DNA of 64,000 bases from Sphingomonas sp. 35-24ZXX (lineage in GTDB: Bacteria; Pseudomonadota; Alphaproteobacteria; Sphingomonadales; Sphingomonadaceae), in the NCBI RefSeq assembly GCF_000786215.1, contig NZ_JROG01000007.1, positions 1 through 64,000 of the forward strand. The letters run 5' to 3'. This document shows, piece after piece, positions 34,722 to 43,188 of the stretch (positions are counted from its first letter, which is position 1; every line of letters starts with the position of its first letter). The notes under the pieces were generated by a model. The model was not told the origin of the DNA. It saw nothing but the letters and a program-made list of their open reading frames with translations, and made no database searches. The translations under genes and the position numbers were made by a program.

Positions 34722-36575
34722 TCAGGCCAGAATATTCGCCTCAGACAGAACCGCCTTGGGCACGGCATCGAAGGCCACTGTCATCCGGTGCGCGGAACTT
34801 TCGAACGGAAGCGTGCCGTGCCACAGATAGCTGGGGAAGATGACCAGACGGCCTTCGACCGGCGCGACGATGCGGCGGGGTGCGAGATCGAGCCCGAACA
34901 CGGTATCGGGCACGCCGAACTGCAGCGCGCCTGCATGAGCGTCACCGCGCGCGACCTCGTCCGGCAGCGCGATATAGCAGGCGGAGCTCAGCCAGCCTGC
35001 AGGGTGGATGTGGTTGACGTGGAAGCCCTCGCTTGCCAGCCGCACCGACCAGGATCCGGCAAACGCGGTATCGTCGCCCATCCGCCCCAGAAAGGGGTGA
35101 TCGAGATCGAACGCCAGCGCAGACAAGGCGCTGCCAATCGCGTGATGGATCGACTGCGCCAGCCCGCGGATCACGGGATGCCGCCGGTTGAACAGTAATC
35201 CGCGCGTCTGCGTGCCGCCGCGCAGGGTCTGCTCGGCCGGGTGCATCTGCGTGGTGTGCATCGCCTCCAGCACCGGCTTGAGATCGGCCAGGAAGCCGGC
35301 CATGTCGCGCCAGCCATCGGGCGCTGCGAGGTCCACCGGCATCACCAGCCGCTCGTAATCGGCCAGCCAATGCTCGCGCGGGTCCTCCAGCAGCCGCCAG
35401 ATGATCGTGAGCAGCGCCCAGGCGACCTGATCGCGATGGTTGAGCCGGGTCGCCGCCAGGGCATGCCCTTCGGCCGCTGCCGGATCGCCCTGAGCCAGCA
35501 GCACATGCGCCAGGTTCAGCTGCGCGCTGTGGCTGTCGGGGTGCGCCGCGACCAGTTCTTCCAGCCGTTCCCGCGCCGCGGGCCAGTCGCTTGCGGCGAT
35601 ATCGGCAGATGCGCGCGTGAACCGCATGTCGGGGGTATCGCCGAACCGCTGAAGCGCAGCATCCGCCCATTCGCGCATCTGCTCCGCCTGGCCCAGCGCC
35701 TTGGCAGACGCGATGGCGGACATCCAGAGCGGCTTGGCATCGGGGCGATCCTGCAAGGCATTGCGATAGGCATTCAGCGCGACGGTTTCGCCCCCGGCCA
35801 ACTGCGGCATCAGCCGCGCCAGCGTTTCATGGGCATCGAGATAGTCCGGGAAGCGCGCAATGACGTCCCGATACTGGTCGACCGCGGCTTCGAACTCTCC
35901 GAGTTCGGCCAGAAGATGCGCCCGCAGTGTGAAGCTTTCCGGCGTATCGATCCGGTGGCGGATCGCCTCGTTGACCGAGGCCAGCGCCGCCTCGGGTTCG
36001 TCGACCTCACGCAGCGAAGCCGCAAGGTTGTGCAGGGTACGCCGGTCGTTCGACTTGGCGGCAAGCACCGCGCGAAAGCCCTCGATCGCTGCATCATGCT
36101 GGCCGCGCGCCTGCGCCAGCGTTGCGTGCAACAGCGGCAACCGCGCATCGTCGCCCTTCACGCCCGCCAGGTTGACCAGCGCCTGTTCGGCCAGATCATG
36201 CTGCCCGGTCTTGATCGCCAGCACCGCCATGTCGTGCCAGGCATCGACATAGCCCGGCGCAATGGCGGCGGCCCGGTCGACCGCGCGCAGGGCCTCCATG
36301 GTGTTGCCGAGCTCGTCGAGCACCTCGGCATAGACCTTCCAGATCTGCGGTACCATCGGTGCGGCCTCGATCGCGGCGGCCAGCGCCTGCGCGGCTTCGT
36401 TCAGCCTTCCGCCGGCGCGATCGATCAGTCCGCGGACGAACAGGCAGTCAGGGTGCGCCTGATCGGCGGGGGATAGCGAATACCAGTCCATCCGCGCCGC
36501 CGCAGCATTGCCTGCGCGCAGGTGCGCCATGGCGCGGGGGATGATCTGTTGAGCGGGTCCGGGAGGTAAGGCCAT
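34722..36575 (-). CDS. TPR protein with C-terminal 2OG-Fe(II) oxygenase domain
   Basis: 617 residues. About 390 residues of tandem TPR helices (repeats such as EAAQALAAAIEAAPMVPQIW and EAAVDQYRDVIARFPDYLDA) come first. A 2OG-FeII_Oxy_5-type domain follows, with NHIHPAGWLSSACYIALPD supplying the first iron-ligand region and FPSYLWHGTLPFESSAHRM the distal histidine and the 2OG arginine. The TPR part probably binds a protein or peptidoglycan-linked target which the oxygenase modifies. The target is unknown. It is upstream of asd on the same strand, separated by 137 bases. Confidence 0.85.
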   Translation of the reverse strand: MALPPGPAQQIIPRAMAHLRAGNAAAARMDWYSLSPADQAHPDCLFVRGLIDRAGGRLNEAAQALAAAIEAAPMVPQIWKVYAEVLDELGNTMEALRAVDRAAAIAPGYVDAWHDMAVLAIKTGQHDLAEQALVNLAGVKGDDARLPLLHATLAQARGQHDAAIEGFRAVLAAKSNDRRTLHNLAASLREVDEPEAALASVNEAIRHRIDTPESFTLRAHLLAELGEFEAAVDQYRDVIARFPDYLDAHETLARLMPQLAGGETVALNAYRNALQDRPDAKPLWMSAIASAKALGQAEQMREWADAALQRFGDTPDMRFTRASADIAASDWPAARERLEELVAAHPDSHSAQLNLAHVLLAQGDPAAAEGHALAATRLNHRDQVAWALLTIIWRLLEDPREHWLADYERLVMPVDLAAPDGWRDMAGFLADLKPVLEAMHTTQMHPAEQTLRGGTQTRGLLFNRRHPVIRGLAQSIHHAIGSALSALAFDLDHPFLGRMGDDTAFAGSWSVRLASEGFHVNHIHPAGWLSSACYIALPDEVARGDAHAGALQFGVPDTVFGLDLAPRRIVAPVEGRLVIFPSYLWHGTLPFESSAHRMTVAFDAVPKAVLSEANILA

Positions 36576-36612
36576 GGCGCTTCCCTGCGCAAAGCTGCCT
36601 CCAAGCGCAACG

Positions 36613-36642
36613 AAAAAGGGCGGCCCGTGAGGACCGCCCTTT
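36613..36642 (-). terminator. Intrinsic terminator after rplS
   Basis: GGGCGG...CCGCCC stem flanked by AAAAA and TTT. On the minus strand the stem is followed by CTTTTTCG. It ends the ffh/rpsP-rimM-trmD-rplS transcript 30 bases past the rplS stop. Confidence 0.8.
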
Positions 36643-36671
36643 GACGAATTGCAGCAGGTGCGGACGAAGGA

Positions 36672-37061
36672 TCAGCCTTCGGTGCTGCCCTTGGCCGGAC
36701 GGTTGTCGCGGCGCTCGGCGATACGAGCGCGCTTGCCGGTGAGGCCACGCAAATAATAGAGCTTCGCACGACGCACGACGCCGCGACGGACGACGGTGAT
36801 CGAATCGATGTTGGGCGAATAGAGCGGGAACACGCGCTCGACGCCTTCACCGAACGAGATCTTGCGCACGGTGAAGTTGGAGCCGAGGCCCCGGTTCGAG
36901 CGTGCAATGCACACGCCTTCGTAATTCTGGACGCGGGTGCGGTCGCCTTCGACCACGCGCACGCCGACGCGAACGGTATCGCCAGCCCGGAAGTCGGGGA
37001 TGGACTTGGTAGCCTTGAATGCCTCGATGGCTTCTGCCTCGAGCGTCTGGATGAGGTTCAT
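36672..37061 (-). CDS. rplS: Ribosomal protein bL19
   Basis: 129 residues from ATG 37061. [36 protein letters not shown] and [16 protein letters not shown] are diagnostic. It sits at the 30S-50S interface. It follows trmD by 10 bases, in the conserved rpsP-rimM-trmD-rplS order. A good terminator follows. Confidence 0.97.
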   Translation of the reverse strand: MNLIQTLEAEAIEAFKATKSIPDFRAGDTVRVGVRVVEGDRTRVQNYEGVCIARSNRGLGSNFTVRKISFGEGVERVFPLYSPNIDSITVVRRGVVRRAKLYYLRGLTGKRARIAERRDNRPAKGSTEG

Positions 37062-37071
37062 ATGACCTGTC

Positions 37072-37803
37072 CTATCTTTTTCGCCGCGCACCAGAGGGCG
37101 ACAGATCCGGAGTGCCCCCATGGCGCTCCCAAAGATCCGGCCGCCTTAGCCGTGTGATCTCCGCAGCCTGACTGTCACGCCATGCCCGGATTTTCGCGTG
37201 ATCCCCCGATCGCAGCACTTCGGGGATCGCACGCCCTTCCCAGATTTGAGGTCGGGTGTAGTGCGGATATTCGAGCAAACCGTTCTCAAACGATTCTTCG
37301 TCTCCGCTGGAAGAGGCGCCCATTACATCGGGCAACAGCCGAACGCAAGCGTCAAGCAGCACCAAAGCCCCGGTTTCCCCGCCCGAAAGCACGTAATCGC
37401 CGATCGAAATCTCCTCGATGGGGCGCGCATCGAACAGGCGCTCGTCAAACCCCTCGAATCGCCCGCACAGGATCGTGACGCCGGGGCCGTCCGCGAGTTG
37501 CCTCACGCGCGCCTGGGTGAGCGGCGCGCCGCGCGGTGTCATCGCGATCACCGGCGCGTTCGGCGAGCGTTCCAGGGCATGATCGACAGCGCTCGCCAGC
37601 ACATCGGCGCGCAGCACCATCCCTGCCCCTCCGCCTGCAGGCGTATCATCGACGCTGCGATGCTTGTCGGTGGCAAAATCGCGGATCTGGATGGCGTCGA
37701 GCGACCAGCGCCCCTCGGCCAGCGCACGTCCGGCGATACTGTGGCCGAGCGGTCCGGGAAACATCTCGGGGTAGAGCGTGAGGATCTGGGCTGCGAAGGT
37801 CAT
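37072..37803 (-). CDS. trmD: tRNA (guanine-N1-)-methyltransferase
   Basis: 243 residues. [20 protein letters not shown] at the N-terminus and the trefoil-knot SAM site ([13 protein letters not shown], then [12 protein letters not shown]) are diagnostic. It methylates G37 of tRNAs to prevent +1 frameshifts and is usually essential. Its ATG overlaps the stop codon of vapC (ATGA at 37800-37803), so translation of trmD is coupled to the toxin gene rather than to rimM, an uncommon arrangement. Confidence 0.96.
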   Translation of the reverse strand: MTFAAQILTLYPEMFPGPLGHSIAGRALAEGRWSLDAIQIRDFATDKHRSVDDTPAGGGAGMVLRADVLASAVDHALERSPNAPVIAMTPRGAPLTQARVRQLADGPGVTILCGRFEGFDERLFDARPIEEISIGDYVLSGGETGALVLLDACVRLLPDVMGASSSGDEESFENGLLEYPHYTRPQIWEGRAIPEVLRSGDHAKIRAWRDSQAAEITRLRRPDLWERHGGTPDLSPSGARRKR

Positions 37804-38174
37804 TGGGTCCAGTTCTCGACCGCGAGGCCGGGGATATCGGCAAAATCTCTCTCATTGTCTGTGACCATGATGAGATTCTGGGACAATGCCTGTGCAGCAA
37901 TCAAGCGGTCATAACTGCGACGCTTGAACGGCAACGCTGCATAGGCACGGGCAGCAGCGATATCGAAAGCCAAAACCGGTACTTCCTCGAGAAAGGCTTG
38001 CAACTGAAAAAATCCCGGAGGCTTTCCCCGCACCGAGCCGAGCGCAACTTCGGCGATAGCAATCGCGGAGGTGACGATGTCGCCCTCGAAACACTCGCCA
38101 GCGCGACCGACTACGCGATGATCCGCGTTCATGGTCAGAGCAATGATGACGTTGCTGTCGAGCAGGTATTTCAT
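37800..38174 (-). CDS. vapC: VapC-family PIN-domain toxin
   Basis: 124 residues, PIN fold with the acidic site D6 (YLLDSNV), E42 (IAIAEVALG), D89 ([10 protein letters not shown]) and D106 (VTDNERDF), all intact. VapC toxins are Mg-dependent RNases that cleave tRNAs or rRNA. It overlaps vapB upstream and trmD downstream by 4 bases each. It is part of a toxin-antitoxin module placed inside the rimM-trmD-rplS operon. Base composition is slightly lower in GC than its neighbours, suggesting acquisition. Confidence 0.92.
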   Translation of the reverse strand: MKYLLDSNVIIALTMNADHRVVGRAGECFEGDIVTSAIAIAEVALGSVRGKPPGFFQLQAFLEEVPVLAFDIAAARAYAALPFKRRSYDRLIAAQALSQNLIMVTDNERDFADIPGLAVENWTQ

Positions 38175-38446
38175 GCGTCATAACTGCCGCTCAACAAATC
38201 CCACCGCAGCGGCCGCTCTTCAAATACCCTATCCTCGGGTCTGATCGGCTTGAGGTTCGTCGCTGAGCCTGCGACCTTGTCTATATTGAACTTGCGCCGT
38301 GGCGCACCAATCTCCCGAACGACATACTCGCCATTCTGTTCGGTAATCGTCCATTCGCGATCCGGCTCGATCCCCAAAGCCGCGGGCATGCGGATGGCAA
38401 CGGAATTACCCGACTTGAAACTCTTCGCGCGGTATTCCTTACCCAT
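38171..38446 (-). CDS. vapB: AbrB/MazE-fold antitoxin, VapB type
   Basis: 91 residues from ATG 38446, with AGGAGG seven bases upstream. The N-terminal swapped-hairpin DNA-binding domain is EYRAKSFKSGNSVAIRMPAA followed by LGIEPDREWTI. The C-terminal half ([15 protein letters not shown]) is the expected toxin-binding tail. It neutralises VapC and represses its own promoter at 38458-38500. It overlaps vapC by 4 bases. Confidence 0.9.
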   Translation of the reverse strand: MGKEYRAKSFKSGNSVAIRMPAALGIEPDREWTITEQNGEYVVREIGAPRRKFNIDKVAGSATNLKPIRPEDRVFEERPLRWDLLSGSYDA

Positions 38447-38457
38447 CACGGCCTCCT

Positions 38458-38500
38458 GTATATACGTGATGTATATACTATTCGGCCCAGACAGGGTCAA
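38458..38500 (-). promoter_or_regulatory. vapBC promoter and twin-palindrome operator
   Basis: On the minus strand a -35 TTGACC (complement of 38495-38500) and a -10 TATATA (complement of 38472-38477) are 17 bases apart. Two copies of the self-palindrome GTATATAC (38458-38465 and 38471-38478), 13 bases centre to centre, cover the -10 box and the expected start point. The promoter lies in the last codons of rimM. A VapBC complex bound here would repress vapBC and whatever reads through into trmD and rplS. Confidence 0.7.
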
Positions 38501-38951
38501 TTGCGATGCGGTCCTCGCCGATATTGGCGGCGGCCACCGGCACCATGAAAGTCTTGCCGTCTGCCTTGGCGATATCGAGCAGGTCGCCTGCGCCGAAATC
38601 CTCGATCGCGCGAACGGTGCCCAAAGGTTCGCCGGTTTCCGACACCACGGGCAGGCCGACCATGTCGGCGTGATAATATTCACCCTCGGCCAGCGGCGGG
38701 AGCGCCGATCGCGGAACGGTGAGTTCGGTGCCGCGTGCGGCTTCGGCGGCGTTGCGGTCGGTGATCTCGGCAAAGCGCGCGATGCCAAGGTCCTTTTGCG
38801 GGCGCAGCGACTTGAGCGTCAGCGCGCCGTTGTTGAAGCTCTTGTGCGCCTTCACCCCGTCCAGGCCCGAGCCGAACAGCTTGAGACGGACTTCGCCGGT
38901 GATGCCGTGCGCGCCGATGATGACGGCCAGGGTTATCGGGCGGTCAGACAT
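38478..38951 (-). CDS. rimM: 16S rRNA processing protein RimM
   Basis: 157 residues from ATG 38951; a GTG-type extension to 38987 is unsupported. ITLAVIIGAHGITGEVRLKL is the N-terminal barrel and YYHADMVGLPVVSETGEPLG the PRC-barrel start. It binds bS19 and helps 30S maturation. It is preceded by rpsP with a 97-base gap containing two hairpins, and followed by vapBC instead of the usual trmD. Confidence 0.95.
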   Translation of the reverse strand: MSDRPITLAVIIGAHGITGEVRLKLFGSGLDGVKAHKSFNNGALTLKSLRPQKDLGIARFAEITDRNAAEAARGTELTVPRSALPPLAEGEYYHADMVGLPVVSETGEPLGTVRAIEDFGAGDLLDIAKADGKTFMVPVAAANIGEDRIAIDPVWAE

Positions 38952-38990
38952 GCAGACGCTTTCAACAGAGAATTCATTCTGGCCCACCCC

Positions 38991-39034
38991 GGTTCAGCGA
39001 TGCTGAACCTGCCCCCTCCCGCAAGCGGGAGGGG
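38991..39034. repeat. Two hairpins between rpsP and rimM
   Basis: GGTTCAGC / GCTGAACC (38991-39009, 3-base loop) and CCCCTCCCG / CGGGAGGGG (39013-39034, CAAG loop) are both perfect. The second resembles GC-rich REP-like intergenic hairpins common in alphaproteobacteria. Located inside an operon, they could protect the rpsP mRNA 3' end or attenuate rimM. Confidence 0.6.
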
Positions 39035-39048
39035 AGAGGCGCAGTGAC

Positions 39049-39498
39049 TTAACCTTCAGCCTGTTCGGCAGCGGCTTCTTCAGCCGGTGCTTCTTCAGCG
39101 GCAGGCTCTTCGGCCGGTGCGTTCTTGGCCTCTTCAGCTGCGCGAGCGGCTTCTTCGGCTTCAGCGATCTTGGTCGCCTTTTCCTCAGCGCGTTCCTTGG
39201 CCTTTTCGCCCGGCTCGCCCTTCTTGGGGTTCACGGTAGCCTTGCGCTCCTTGATGCCGGCGACATCGAGGAAACGGGCAACGCGATCGGTGGGCTGTGC
39301 GCCGACCGACAGCCAGTGCTTGGCGCGCTCTTCGTTGATCTTGACGCGCTCGCCCGAATCCTTGGCGAGCAGCGGGTTGTAGGTGCCGATCTGCTCAAGA
39401 TACTTGCCGTCGCGCGGCGCGCGGCTGTTGGCAACGACGATCTTGTAATAGGGGCGCTTCTTGGAACCGCCGCGCGACAGACGCATGGAAATCGACAT
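39049..39498 (-). CDS. rpsP: Ribosomal protein bS16 with long Ala/Glu tail
   Basis: 149 residues against about 80-90 in most bacteria. The core ([20 protein letters not shown], then [14 protein letters not shown]) ends near residue 85. The rest is a basic stretch and a long Ala-Glu-Pro-rich acidic tail ([16 protein letters not shown]), as in several alphaproteobacteria. It is a 30S assembly protein. First gene of the rpsP-rimM-vapBC-trmD-rplS unit, 51 bases after ffh. Confidence 0.96.
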   Translation of the reverse strand: MSISMRLSRGGSKKRPYYKIVVANSRAPRDGKYLEQIGTYNPLLAKDSGERVKINEERAKHWLSVGAQPTDRVARFLDVAGIKERKATVNPKKGEPGEKAKERAEEKATKIAEAEEAARAAEEAKNAPAEEPAAEEAPAEEAAAEQAEG

Positions 39499-39549
39499 GT
39501 GAACCTTAACCTTTCTTGGAATATTTAGTCTGAAATATTTGAACTTAAA

Positions 39550-41040
39550 TCACTTTTTCTTGAAATTCTGAAACCCGGGGGGAAGCCCGCCCGGCAGGCC
39601 GGAAAGCCCGCCGCCGATGCCCTTGCCGCCGCTGCCACCCAGCAACCCGGCGATGTCGTCCTCGCTCGGCATCTTGCCGCCGCCCAGAGGACCGCCGCCA
39701 CCGCCGCCGCCGAACATCGCGGCCAGGCCCTTCAATCCGCCCATCTTGCGGATCTTCTTCATCGCGCCTTCCATCTCCTGGTGCATCTTGAGCACCCGGT
39801 TGACGTCCTGCACGGTGGTTCCCGATCCCTTGGCGATGCGGATCTTGCGCTTGGCGTTGAGCAGCGCGGGCTTTTCGCGCTCCTTGGGAGTCATCGATCC
39901 GATGATGGCATCCATATGGACCAGCACCTTGTCGTCGACGCCGCTGGCGCTCATCGCGGCCTTGGCCTTCTTCATGCCCGGCATCATGCCCGCCAGCGCG
40001 CCAAGCCCACCCATCTTGGTCATCTGCCGCAGCTGGGTGCGCAGGTCGTTCATATCGAACTGACCCTTGGACATCTTGGCGGCAAGCTTGTCGGCGTCTT
40101 CCTTCTCGACCGTTGCTGCGGCCTTTTCGACCAGGCTGACGACATCGCCCATGCCCAGGATACGTCCCGCGACACGGCCCGGATGGAACGGCTCGATCGC
40201 GTCCATCTTCTCGCCCATGCCGACGAACTTGATCGGGCGGCCGGTGACCGCACGCATCGAGAGCGCCGCACCGCCGCGCGCATCGCCATCCATGCGGGTC
40301 AGCACCACTCCGGTCAGCGGCACCTGCTCGGAGAAGTTCTGCGCAACGTTGACCGCGTCCTGACCGGTCAGCGAGTCGACAACGAGCAGGATTTCCTTAG
40401 GCGTCGCCTCGGTGGCGACCGCCTTCATCTCGTCCATCAACTGCTGGTCGACGTGCAGCCGACCTGCGGTGTCGAGCATCACGACATCGAACGACTGCAG
40501 CTTGGCCGACTGCAGCGCGCGCCGCGCGATATCGACCGGCATCTGGCCGGCGACGATCGGCAAAGTCGCCACATTGACCTGCTCGCCCAGCACCTTGAGC
40601 TGTTCCTGCGCGGCGGGACGCTGCACGTCGAGCGAGGCCATCATGACCTTCTTGCCGTGCTTTTCCTTGAGCAGCTTGGCGATCTTCGCGGTGCTGGTGG
40701 TCTTGCCCGATCCCTGCAGGCCGACCATCATGATGACGGCGGGCGGGGCCACGGCCAGATCGAGGTCGCTTGCTTCGGAGCCGAGCATTTCGGTCAGCGC
40801 GTCGTTGACGATCTTGACGACCTGCTGGCCCGGCGCGACCGACTTGAGCACCGACTGGCCGACGGCCTGCTCGGTAACGGTGTTGATGAAATCGCGGACG
40901 ACGGGCAGCGCGACATCGGCCTCGAGCAGCGCGATGCGAACCTCGCGCATCGCCGAGCGGACGTCTTCTTCCTTCAGCGCGCCGCGACCGCGCAGCTTGT
41001 CGAACACGCCGCCAAGGCGATCAGTCAGATTATCGAACAT
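39550..41040 (-). CDS. ffh: Signal recognition particle protein Ffh
   Basis: 496 residues: N domain, G domain with P-loop GLQGSGKTT (107-115), DTAGRL and TRMDGDARGG, then the methionine-rich M domain (AGMMPGMKKAKAAM, MHQEMEGAMKKIRKMGG). The C-terminal tail is Gly-rich with a GGGGGGG run. It binds signal sequences and the SRP RNA and docks on FtsY, encoded at 45341-46267. No SRP RNA gene is recognisable here. Confidence 0.96.
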   Translation of the reverse strand: MFDNLTDRLGGVFDKLRGRGALKEEDVRSAMREVRIALLEADVALPVVRDFINTVTEQAVGQSVLKSVAPGQQVVKIVNDALTEMLGSEASDLDLAVAPPAVIMMVGLQGSGKTTSTAKIAKLLKEKHGKKVMMASLDVQRPAAQEQLKVLGEQVNVATLPIVAGQMPVDIARRALQSAKLQSFDVVMLDTAGRLHVDQQLMDEMKAVATEATPKEILLVVDSLTGQDAVNVAQNFSEQVPLTGVVLTRMDGDARGGAALSMRAVTGRPIKFVGMGEKMDAIEPFHPGRVAGRILGMGDVVSLVEKAAATVEKEDADKLAAKMSKGQFDMNDLRTQLRQMTKMGGLGALAGMMPGMKKAKAAMSASGVDDKVLVHMDAIIGSMTPKEREKPALLNAKRKIRIAKGSGTTVQDVNRVLKMHQEMEGAMKKIRKMGGLKGLAAMFGGGGGGGPLGGGKMPSEDDIAGLLGGSGGKGIGGGLSGLPGGLPPGFQNFKKK

Positions 41041-41458
41041 ATCCGCTTCTCCTTCTGTCCGCCCACATGGATGCCCAACTCGCCCCGATCAAGAACACCC
41101 GGCCTGTCCTGCGACAAACGCACAAAACGCCGGTGGGCGAAACCTCGCCGACCGGCGCGCACATAGATCGACCAGGCGATCTGAGGCGGCTGTACTTGGG
41201 TGCTCGCTGCACAGGGTCTGCGCAAAAAGCTGGGGTGGCCCCTAGCGCAATCGATACGGGCTGGCAAGCCCCACAAGGCACCTCCACCGGCACGCGCCCG
41301 CGCTGCAGCCGCGTTAACCGCAGGTTTACCACCGTGTCCCGCAGCAAAGCTTAATTCCGCCCCATTTTGGCGGTTTCAACATAAACACTCTTTTAACGCT
41401 CGTAACCTAGTCTTCATCCATTCGGCCGGCTGCCTCACTCCGGCCGAGGGGATGAACC
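41041..41458. other. 418-base divergent intergenic region
   Basis: It lies between the divergent ffh and GGDEF-EAL genes. I see a short hairpin CCGCC/GGCGG near 41357-41373 and a 7 bp stem CGGCCGG/CCGGCCG near 41422-41445, just upstream of the GTG start. No conserved SRP RNA loop, tRNA or credible small gene is visible. An open frame at 41067-41354 lacks a ribosome site and protein-like composition. Confidence 0.5.
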
Positions 41459-43147
41459 GTGCTGCATGACACCACCGCCAATGCCAACAGCAGCCGCACC
41501 GACGCGCTGACCGGTCGCGCCGTCCGCAGCCGGGATTTCGTCGCGGGCGGCATCATGACCGCGGCCATCCTGATGTTCGTGGGCAGCGCGGGCAGCGTTC
41601 TGCCCGATGCCATCAGCCATTTCTACGGCAAGGCCGTGTCGCCGGACAATGTCGCGGTCACTGCCCTGCTGCTCAACATCGCCCTGATCATCTTCGGCTG
41701 GCGGCGCTACAGCGAACTGTACCGCGAGATCGCCCATCACAAGAGCGCCGAGGAACAGGCCAAGACGCTGGCGGTCACCGATCCGCTGACCGGCTGCCTC
41801 AACCGCCGCGCGATCGGCGAAGCGTCGGCCAGCCTGATCGCCCAGGCCGCGCGCCGCGAGATGACGGTCGCATACCTGATGCTCGATCTGGATAACTTCA
41901 AGAACATCAACGACATCCAGGGCCATGATGCCGGCGACAAGGTGCTGGTCGAGGTTGCGCGCCGCCTCAAGGCCACGATGCCCCCCAACAGCCATGTCGC
42001 ACGGCTGGGCGGCGATGAATTCGCCTGCACCTTCATTTTCGATTCCGATTTCCCAGAGACCGTGCAGCGCGTAGCCGAAGACTTGATCGAACAGGTCAGC
42101 AAGCCGATCAGCGGCCCGGCGAGCAGCGGCGATGCCGAACTCACCGTCACCGCCTCGATCGGCATCGCCCGCGCCGATCTGTGCGACAACAGCCTCGATG
42201 TGCTCATGCGCCGCGCCGACATCGCGATGTATGCCAGCAAGAAGCACGGCCGGAACCGCTATTGCTGGTTCGATCCGCGGATGGAAAGCGAAGTCCAGTT
42301 CCGCAACAAGATCGAATCGGGCATGCGCGTCGGCATCGGCCGCGGCGAATTCGTGCCGTTCTACGAACAGCAGATCGACCTTGCCACCGGCACCCTGATC
42401 GGATTCGAGGTGCTGGCGCGCTGGAACTCGCCCGAACTCGGCCAGATTTCTCCCGACATCTTCATACCGATCGCCGAGGATACCGGCATGATCGGCGACC
42501 TTTCCGCCTGCGTCATCCGCCAGGCGATGGAAGATGCGCGCGGCTGGGATCAGAGCCTGACCATCTCGGTCAACATCTCGCCGGTGCAGCTGCGCGACCC
42601 GTGGCTGGCGCAGAAGATCGTCAAGCTGCTGGTCGAAACCGGGTTCCCCGCGAGCCGACTGGAAATCGAGATCACCGAAAGCTGCCTGTTCGAGAACATG
42701 GGCCTGGCCCAGTCGATCATCGGCAGCCTCAAGAACCAGGGCGTGCGCGTCGCGCTCGACGATTTCGGCACCGGCTACAGCTCGCTCGCACATCTGCGTG
42801 CGCTGCCGTTCGACCGGATCAAGATCGATCGTAGCTTCGTCACCTCGATGAACGAGAGCAAGGAAAGCCGCGCCATCGTCCAGACGATCGCGATGCTGGG
42901 CGAGTCGATGGGCCTGCCGATCACCGCCGAAGGCATCGAGGATGGCGATCTGATCGCGCATCTGACCGAAATCGGCTGCGCCAAGGGCCAGGGTTTCCAT
43001 TTCGGCCAGCCTTTGTCGGTCGAACAGGCGCGCCGCCTGCTGGCCGACCGCAACCTGCTGGGCCATGGCTGGTCACCGCAGATTGAAGTGCCCGAACTGC
43101 CCGGCGAACTGACCGAACCGCAGCTGCGCGCCGCGCGCGGCGAGTGA
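41459..43147 (+). CDS. Membrane GGDEF-EAL cyclic di-GMP enzyme
   Basis: 562 residues from GTG 41459 with GAGGGGATG upstream. Two N-terminal membrane helices (about 25-45 and 60-80) flank a short periplasmic loop. GGDEF domain: LTGCLNRRAIGEA, LDLDNFKNINDIQGHDAGDK, active-site GGDEF, no RxxD I-site (PNSH there). EAL domain: GFEVLARW (EVL form), NISPVQL, EIEITES, LDDFGTGYSSL, KIDRSF, TAEGIED, all catalytic positions kept. Either or both activities are possible; the intact EAL set suggests a phosphodiesterase. It stands alone before dapF. Confidence 0.92.
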   Translation: MLHDTTANANSSRTDALTGRAVRSRDFVAGGIMTAAILMFVGSAGSVLPDAISHFYGKAVSPDNVAVTALLLNIALIIFGWRRYSELYREIAHHKSAEEQAKTLAVTDPLTGCLNRRAIGEASASLIAQAARREMTVAYLMLDLDNFKNINDIQGHDAGDKVLVEVARRLKATMPPNSHVARLGGDEFACTFIFDSDFPETVQRVAEDLIEQVSKPISGPASSGDAELTVTASIGIARADLCDNSLDVLMRRADIAMYASKKHGRNRYCWFDPRMESEVQFRNKIESGMRVGIGRGEFVPFYEQQIDLATGTLIGFEVLARWNSPELGQISPDIFIPIAEDTGMIGDLSACVIRQAMEDARGWDQSLTISVNISPVQLRDPWLAQKIVKLLVETGFPASRLEIEITESCLFENMGLAQSIIGSLKNQGVRVALDDFGTGYSSLAHLRALPFDRIKIDRSFVTSMNESKESRAIVQTIAMLGESMGLPITAEGIEDGDLIAHLTEIGCAKGQGFHFGQPLSVEQARRLLADRNLLGHGWSPQIEVPELPGELTEPQLRAARGE

Positions 43148-43188
43148 TAGCGCTTAACAAGCGCCGACCCAGCGTATAAAGCGCCGCC

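Noticed and set aside
41067-41354. Open frame of 95 codons between ffh and the GGDEF-EAL gene
   Set aside because: No ribosome site, composition unlike a protein of this genome, and it lies in a divergent promoter region.
41041-41458. Possible SRP (4.5S) RNA gene near ffh
   Set aside because: I looked for the conserved GGAAGG / tetraloop region of SRP RNA on both strands and did not find it.
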